Source: Acanthaster planci (Eukaryota > Echinodermata > Asteroidea > Valvatida > Acanthasteridae). Taken from it: a stretch of DNA of 12,726 nt. This document shows, one piece after another, positions 9,801 to 12,726 of the stretch (positions within the stretch are counted from its first letter, which is position 1; each line of letters opens with the position of its first letter). The stretch spans positions 268,232 to 280,957 of the forward strand of contig NW_019091601.1 of assembly GCF_001949145.1 (NCBI RefSeq). The letters run 5' to 3'. The position numbers were made by a program, and so were the translations under genes. A model generated the notes under the pieces. The model searched no databases. It saw nothing but the letters and a program-made list of their open reading frames with translations, and was not told where the DNA came from.

Positions 9801-11946
9801 TGTGATAATAAATTAACTGATTTGAGACGAGCTTATGAATTAGAAAACACGACTGACAAGAAAGCAATCTTACCAGCATAAACCGGAACCCGTTAAGTCT
9901 CATGCGCCACGCAGGGAGATGAGGCTCGTTCAACTGTTTCCCCTTGATTATACAGTCCTTGTCAAATGCCTGTCACGGGCCAAAAACATTTGCATCTTCT
10001 TTGCCTTGGTTCGTTTTTCACTTAAAAAGGTTTCGTACTGTTTCACAACAACGCCGAAGAAGGAGGTAGTATGCTAATAGTATGCCTATATTTTTGATAA
10101 ACTACATGTACCGAGAAACGACTTGCCTGCACCCCCAAATCGTCCTTTCTTGCTATGGTCATCTGTTAACTACAGATAGCTGGCCCTGTGATCCTATATG
10201 CCTACAGGCATTTCGCTCTGACAAAATGCATGACGTTCAAGTCTCCTTGTAGTCAAATTCTGATGGATTTGCCAATGTTATGCCTCTACAAAAGTCGAAA
10301 CTGTTTTACAAGATAGCTTCCCTTCTTACCTGCCCATAGAGCATTCCACCAAATTGGTTGTCCTGCAGTGGTGTCATTCTTATGAACATTGACACGATAT
10401 TCTAAATATTAAGAAACGAGTCTTTTATTGTTTTGATGGCAGTGTAGCGGAACAGACAGTATGTCTTGCTGAGACGCAGTTTTCATTTTATTATGTCGAT
10501 AATGCGGACACTACTTTTGCTTGTTGAGAATGCTACATATATACTGAATGGGTAAAGTGGATACATCTATAATGTCATTGCATGGCATCGCTCAATTAAA
10601 CCTGTTATTTGTACCTGATGTAGGCTTACTCGTCTTGGAATACCAGACGATACAGGCCATTCTTTGGATTTGTGCGGAGTGTCAGTGAGTTTGTGCCAAT
10701 ACAAATCAACGCCCAAAACTGCGGTTGGCAGTAAACCTTTGCGACTTAACACTGGAATAAAATCTGGTAGAGAGAGTTGTCTGATTACACATACACCTAA
10801 CAATTTCAAGTCCCCAGACTAAAGACACTGTTGCTTTACGTCGTGAGTGGGGGCATGCATTTTCATAGCGACCACCATCTCAGGAATGGACCTGCTCCTT
10901 CGAGCCCGTCTTACCCATTGGGTTGTATCTTGTGCAAGGCGTTTCTTTTGTAACTAAGCAAAAGCTTGCTCCGAATCAAGAGGTATGACAACGGCGCCTT
11001 TAGCATGAAGAATTCAAATTGCTGTGTTCACATTAATGTAAAGAACTCAGTGTACCATTATATTCAAATTAAACCCGCAAAAGGCTTGTTCTTTGATGTG
11101 ATGAAATAGCAACTTACTGTGAGGGAAAGAAACGCATGATTGTAGCCGACCAGAATATTTCGAACAGCCGGACATGAAATCGGCCTTTTGATTGCTAGAA
11201 CACTCGTCACCTATTTCACGAATAACAGAATACAGACACAGACTGAACATTATGTAAATAGGTCATCTTGGTTTCTCACGTCTAAAGGGAAGTGTAAAGG
11301 GAAGTTATTTCGACTGACGGTTATTTTGACTTGTCTGCCAGTTGGTTTGCGACTTATTAAAGCTGACGTTTTAAAATTGAAGTCGTTGGTGCTTTAAAAA
11401 AATCAAGCACAGTAATTTAAAACATTTTCCACGTGTGTGTAATATTTTACATGTAGCGTGTAGGATTAAAACAGAGAGTGGATCCTTACATGGTCTATAA
11501 CATCACAGTCGACAAAGAAATTGGAAAGTGTTAGAGGCGAGACTGCACCCGGACACATCTCCCTGTAGACAGAGATAAGCCAAACGACACCAGAAATTAC
11601 CAACGCACAGGAAAATCAAGCTCAAATTCGACCGACTGAAAGAATGGACGGATTTTCATGAATATTACCCCAATGTCACAAAGATAACTCTTTTTCGAAC
11701 TTAAGATTTTTAACGCCAGAAACCTTTCATTAAATACATGAATTAAATACATCCGAATATAAAGTGACAATTGAAAACCAAACATTAAATTGCATGAATA
11801 AAAATGGCTCCTGGCCGCCATGGGCAGGCGGCAACTTACTGTATATTTGCTGTACTCATCCAGATGTCGTCCAGCGGTAGACCACTGTCGAACTCGTGCA
11901 AGAGTTCGTAGCGCGATGGCACGTTAAAGGTCGTTACGGCACGAGC
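3756..11946 (-). CDS. phosphoenolpyruvate synthase / rifampicin phosphotransferase-like protein, central part, 15 exons
   Basis: Fifteen minus-strand exons join into 457 codons without a stop, all phases compatible. The product matches the central domain of the PEP-utilising family that includes bacterial PEP synthase (pyruvate + ATP to PEP + AMP + phosphate) and rifampicin phosphotransferase; invertebrate members are usually annotated as putative PEP synthase. Order of motifs: HEFDSG and WMSTANIQ-EMCPGAVSPLT near the start, LLLSSCPDVESAKVP, FLRRHGHRCVRE-VELRDKSW, AREGVAARESGK-S, a KEAYWRLANLMVKE helix, GRLPDEDLLFFFTPNEIG and SGRPEP at the end. The N-terminal ATP-grasp and C-terminal phosphohistidine domains are not in the window. 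The substrate of the animal protein is unknown. Fourteen introns: thirteen GT-AG and one apparent GC-AG; ten are phase 0, three phase 2 and one phase 1. Exon order and phases make chance assembly very unlikely. Confidence 0.9.
3986..3993. repeat. C8 homopolymer in intron
   Basis: A run of eight C on the plus strand (G8 in the transcript sense) lies in the 612-base intron between exons 15 and 14. The rest of that intron (3835-4446) shows no feature I can name. Confidence 0.8.
4447..4538 (-). CDS. PPS-like exon 14
   Basis: The acceptor ACTCTAACACAG and donor AG|GTATAA enclose GRLPDEDLLFFFTPNEIGRF and a basic/hydrophobic tail. The GxLPDxDLxFFLTxxEI block is one of the clearest signatures of the family. 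It ends in phase 2. Confidence 0.94.
4539..4877 (-). other. intron 13/14, nothing further seen
   Basis: An intron of 339 bases between exons 13 and 14, AT-rich. I see no repeat, hairpin or extra exon in it. Confidence 0.7.
4878..4949 (-). CDS. PPS-like exon 13
   Basis: The acceptor CTACTTTTACAG and donor GAG|GTATGG enclose 24 codons, phase 0 at both ends, including INHRLKEAYWRLANLMVKE. This is the helix that follows the RExGKS motif. The terminal KE joins GRLPD in exon 14, matching the family's (V/K)EGxLPD. Confidence 0.93.
5018..5027. repeat. G10 homopolymer in intron
   Basis: A run of ten G on the plus strand in the intron between exons 12 and 13. On the transcript strand it is C10, flanked by A/T-rich DNA. 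It may mark the edge of an old repeat or be a simple homopolymer. Confidence 0.8.
5668..5691. repeat. perfect 10-bp inverted repeat, 4-base loop
   Basis: AACCGAGTAC and GTACTCGGTT are exact reverse complements separated by GTAT. The hairpin lies in the intron that begins with the apparent GC donor, about 80 bases after that donor. Its function is unknown. Confidence 0.85.
5773..5839 (-). CDS. PPS-like exon 12, with apparent GC donor
   Basis: The acceptor TTCTTTTTCAG completes an Arg codon. The exon reads KILVTYLVPKAREGVAARES and ends GK. The ARxxVxxRExxKS signature continues with Ser in exon 13. No GT lies at the required junction: the exon is followed by GCAATA, so the intron appears to be GC-AG. 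The in-frame TAG nine bases into the intron excludes read-through. Confidence 0.88.
5900..5945. repeat. perfect 14-bp inverted repeat, 18-base loop
   Basis: Arms 5900-5913 and 5932-5945 (GTAGTCTTTTAGGC and its exact complement) enclose an AT-rich loop. The left arm also overlaps a separate 14-base palindrome, TTTTAGGCCTAAAA, at 5905-5918, so two alternative foldings compete. It lies in the intron between exons 11 and 12, about 60 bases before the acceptor of exon 12. It could be a small MITE remnant or a structured intron element. Confidence 0.85.
6200..6303 (-). CDS. PPS-like exon 11
   Basis: The acceptor CTTCCCTACAG and donor AG|GTAACA give 34 codons plus two bases. It is rich in Ala, Ser and Lys (ASGSHKASEKKTVLSAAEAV), then hydrophobic (LGLAIPALL). 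This is the variable linker before the next conserved block. Confidence 0.85.
6304..6876 (-). other. intron 10/11, only a palindrome seen
   Basis: An intron of 573 bases. The only item I can name is the TACATGTA palindrome at 6732-6739. I see no exon or other repeat. Confidence 0.65.
6877..6936 (-). CDS. PPS-like exon 10
   Basis: A 20-codon exon after a strong acceptor TTTTCTCTTGAG. It reads VELRDKSWSMEP, the direct continuation of HGHRCVRE into the family's E-x-x-x-R-x-x-x-W motif. The donor CAA|GTGTGT is weak, but the phase (0) fits exon 11. Confidence 0.9.
7101..7259 (-). CDS. PPS-like exon 9, HGHR motif
   Basis: The largest exon in the window, 53 codons, phase 0 at both ends, between acceptor GTTAATAG and donor GAG|GTAAAA. 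It reads TVAKAILREG, then EALQWLQSPSSGEAGTAF and FLRRHGHRCVRE. The FLxxHGHR-xxxE motif is the counterpart of the F/YGHRGxxExDL motif in bacterial PEP synthase-like and rifampicin phosphotransferase proteins. The ATG at 7208 is internal: the frame runs on upstream to the acceptor. A second AG inside the exon (TTTTCAG, before ACAATG) would delete the AKAILREG segment and is less likely. Confidence 0.93.
7361..7381. repeat. A-rich tract (A8 then TAAAA repeats)
   Basis: A short A-rich simple sequence on the plus strand in the 499-base intron between exons 8 and 9 (7260-7758). On the transcript strand it reads as a T-rich tract. Confidence 0.75.
7759..7841 (-). CDS. PPS-like exon 8
   Basis: The acceptor GAATTTCAG supplies two bases that complete the split codon from exon 7. 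The exon then reads LLPSHIALLLSSCPDVESAK and ends at VPLAME before GAG|GTACGA. The LLLSSCxDVxSAxVP block is a recognisable signature of animal PPS-like proteins. Confidence 0.92.
8237..8636. mobile_element. foldback / MITE-like element with imperfect inverted ends
   Basis: The left end (about 8237-8282) reads TTTT-GGCCCTACTCACAGCC followed by G10, TTCCGCCCCCTA. The reverse complement of about 8594-8636 reads TTTT-AACCCCCAAACAGCC, then G5, AAGAATCCCGCCCTCAA. The shared CAGCCGGGGG and CCGCCC blocks give imperfect inverted ends of roughly 45 bases around a non-coding core of about 310 bases. I see no open frame for a transposase and could not define a target-site duplication. It lies in the intron between exons 7 and 8. 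Confidence 0.4.
8762..8846 (-). CDS. PPS-like exon 7
   Basis: It starts after GGCGCAG and ends GACG|GTAAGC in phase 1. It reads ILEYHAMETHKSAILQQVV, matching the family pattern of a Y/H-rich turn followed by a Ser/Ala segment and a hydrophobic helix. An in-frame TGA shortly upstream limits how far the exon can extend. Confidence 0.85.
8975..9058 (-). ncRNA. imperfect long hairpin resembling a microRNA precursor
   Basis: A perfect 14-bp inverted repeat (8992-9005 with 9028-9041, CTTTTGTTCCACAG and complement) is extended outward by imperfect pairing (GGCCAG against GGCAG) to a second perfect block CATCTTG (8975-8981 with 9052-9058). The total is 84 bases with a terminal loop of about 20. Weaker pairing continues beyond both ends. 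It lies in the sense strand of the 725-base intron between exons 6 and 7, which fits an intronic pre-miRNA. A short foldback transposon is the alternative. I do not recognise a known microRNA seed. Confidence 0.4.
9572..9700 (-). CDS. PPS-like exon 6
   Basis: The acceptor TTTCATTACAG and donor GAG|GTAAAG enclose 43 codons, phase 0 at both ends. The exon is charged and amphipathic (AVTHLTRRWETAQEQYDDI), consistent with a long helix. An earlier GT in the exon (CCG|GTACCC) would break the phase with exon 7, so I chose the later donor. Confidence 0.82.
9722..9742. repeat. three tandem copies of GGTGATC
   Basis: Three exact 7-base units on the plus strand (GATCACC in the transcript sense), 20 to 40 bases upstream of the acceptor of exon 6, in the zone where a branch point is expected. 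Confidence 0.85.
9874..9969 (-). CDS. PPS-like exon 5
   Basis: The acceptor TGACAG and donor CTG|GTAAGA enclose 32 codons, phase 0 at both ends, including HLPAWRMRLNGFRFML. It fits the helical part of the central domain. No strong motif is visible here. Confidence 0.8.
9970..10329 (-). other. intron 4/5, only a palindrome seen
   Basis: An intron of 360 bases with a TACATGTA palindrome at 10103-10110. I see no exon or other repeat. Confidence 0.65.
10330..10401 (-). CDS. PPS-like exon 4
   Basis: A 24-codon exon, phase 0 at both ends, between acceptor ATATTTAG and donor CAG|GTAAGA. It reads NIVSMFIRMTPLQDN and ends GGMLYGQ, plausible for the helical region that follows exon 3. The sequence is less diagnostic than other exons, so the case rests mainly on phase and splice sites. 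Confidence 0.75.
10402..11117 (-). other. intron 3/4, nothing further seen
   Basis: An intron of 716 bases. It holds an open minus-strand frame (10567-10809) with an exon-like donor near GACGAG|TAAGCC, but no phase-compatible family sequence. I treat it as intronic. Confidence 0.6.
11118..11210 (-). CDS. PPS-like exon 3
   Basis: The frame is phase 0 at both ends and contains VRNILVGYNHAFLSLT before donor ACA|GTAAGT. The NHAFLSLT segment fits the family's hydrophobic stretch after the PLT motif. The acceptor AAATAG is the only one compatible with the frame, because the TAG just upstream is in frame. Its polypyrimidine tract is weak, so the 5' boundary is less certain than the 3' one. Confidence 0.75.
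11490..11562 (-). CDS. PPS-like exon 2
   Basis: The acceptor CTACAG supplies the single base that completes the split Gln codon. The exon then reads EMCPGAVSPLTLSNFF, the family's E-x-x-P-G-x-x-(S/T)-P-L-T motif. It ends at CAT|GTAAGG in phase 0. Confidence 0.9.
11840..11946 (-). CDS. PPS-like exon 1 of the window (start of central domain)
   Basis: The acceptor TTTTATAG precedes an open phase-0 frame with VPSRYELLHEFDSGLP and DDIWMSTANI. It ends with donor CA|GTAAGT in phase 2. The W-x-x-x-N-I/V-x-E pattern continuing into the next exon marks the start of the substrate-side domain in the PEP synthase/RPH family. A TAG directly upstream in frame fixes the acceptor. Confidence 0.88.
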
Positions 11947-12216
11947 CTATAAAAGCAGTTGCGCAACATACTTAATAAGGGAAGAATCTTTGATGCTTAT
12001 ACAATTCTCAACTTTCTTTCTTTTTTTCCTTTCCGTCAGGCTTAAATTTAAAGTGACAGACAATTTTCTTTTTGCCAAAACAATTTACATTCTGTATATA
12101 CATTTTTATAACTAGGGGTGTTGTTTGACAAAGACTTGCACAGTTCTGCATAAATGTTCAAATGAAAGGGGAACTCGTTCAAAGTTTCAATTTGTCAACG
12201 CTAACAATATACTTTG
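11947..12216. other. non-coding, upstream of exon 1 of the window
   Basis: AT-rich sequence, probably intron of the same gene, since the ATP-grasp part should lie further right. Decayed copies of the minisatellite unit (GAACTCGTT, TTTGTCAACGCTAAC) begin to appear from about 12171. No exon is recognised. Confidence 0.65.
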
Positions 12217-12726
12217 TATTTTGAACTTGTAAACCCTAACCTTTATATGTTCATCTTGTAAACCCCAACCCTATCCTGTAAATTTGGAATCCGTCATCCC
12301 TAATTCTAGCCCTTAACCTTTGAATTCGCTGACCATATTTCGATGATTTAATCTTTAAGCTCGTCAACCCTAACCCTAGCAATTCAATTTTGAACTCGTT
12401 AACCCTAACCCTAACCCTATCCCTTTAATTTGGAATCCGTCAACCCTAACCCTAGCCTTTAAAGTTTGAATTCGCTGACCCTAATTCTAGCCTTTACATT
12501 TTGAACCCTAACCCTATCCTTATTTGAATTTGTAACGCTATTTATTATATTTTGAATTCGTTGACCCTGACCCTATTCTGTAAATTTGGAATCTGTCAAC
12601 CCTAACCCTACGCTTTAAATTTTAATTCGTAAGCCCAAACACTATCCTTTTGAGTTTAAATTCGGTAACCCTATACCCCTTACCCTAAAATTAAATTTTG
12701 AGTTTGTAAACCCTAACCCTAGCCTA
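12217..12726. repeat. degenerate minisatellite with embedded CCCTAA telomere-type motifs
   Basis: The array repeats a core of roughly 35-50 bases: TTTGAATTCGT(T/C)AACCCTAACCCTA followed by (G/T)CCTTTAAA. About eleven exact CCCTAA hexamers occur, with tandem copies at 12403-12414. Two unit types alternate, TTTGAATTCG and TTTGGAATCCG. The second recurs at 12283, 12429 and 12585, giving a higher-order period near 150 bases. The array runs off the right edge, and copies become more decayed to the left. Confidence 0.88.

Noticed and set aside
10567-10809. Minus-strand open frame with an exon-like donor in the intron between exons 3 and 4
   Set aside because: Exons 3 and 4 already join in phase 0, and the peptide has no family similarity. 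Including it would interrupt the domain.
1-12726. Bacterial features: operons, CRISPR, insertion sequences, ribosome binding sites
   Set aside because: Spliced exons, low coding density and a telomere-type repeat show eukaryotic DNA. No CRISPR-like array or bacterial gene organisation is present.
1-12726. tRNA or rRNA genes
   Set aside because: I scanned for B-box-like GGTTCGA motifs with a cloverleaf context and found only isolated GTTCGA strings without stems.

Overview
The window is animal genomic DNA. It carries one intronless receptor gene and the middle of a large multi-exon gene, both on the minus strand. Short exons with GT/AG boundaries, introns of about 160 to 920 bases, a CCCTAA (TTAGGG-type) telomere-like repeat and excess TACATGTA palindromes point to an invertebrate metazoan. 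The receptor resembles the expanded orphan class A GPCRs of amphioxus, echinoderms and hemichordates, so an invertebrate deuterostome is my best guess. The species cannot be fixed from the sequence alone.

Layout, left to right: 1-868 is receptor 3' flank with a (TTTG)n microsatellite and a candidate poly(A) signal. 869-1888 (minus) is a complete 339-residue rhodopsin-like GPCR. 1889-3755 has no gene I can support. 3756-11946 (minus) holds 15 phase-compatible exons, 1371 coding bases or 457 codons. They encode the central region of a phosphoenolpyruvate synthase / rifampicin-phosphotransferase-like protein. 11947-12216 is non-coding. From 12217 to the end is a degenerate minisatellite with embedded CCCTAA telomere motifs.

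The large gene is the main result. No single open reading frame shows it because every exon is 60 to 159 bases long. It is visible only when splice sites, phases and family motifs are read together. Only the middle (substrate-side) domain is present. The N-terminal ATP-grasp domain should lie to the right of the window. The C-terminal phosphohistidine swivel domain was not found between 1 and 3755, so it probably lies to the left. If so, the GPCR sits inside an intron of this gene, in the same orientation.

The introns hold several structures worth a look: an 84-base imperfect hairpin resembling a microRNA precursor (8975-9058), a foldback or MITE-like element of about 400 bases (8237-8636), two short palindromic hairpins, a probable GC-AG intron and long G/C homopolymers. 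The two genes show no obvious functional link.
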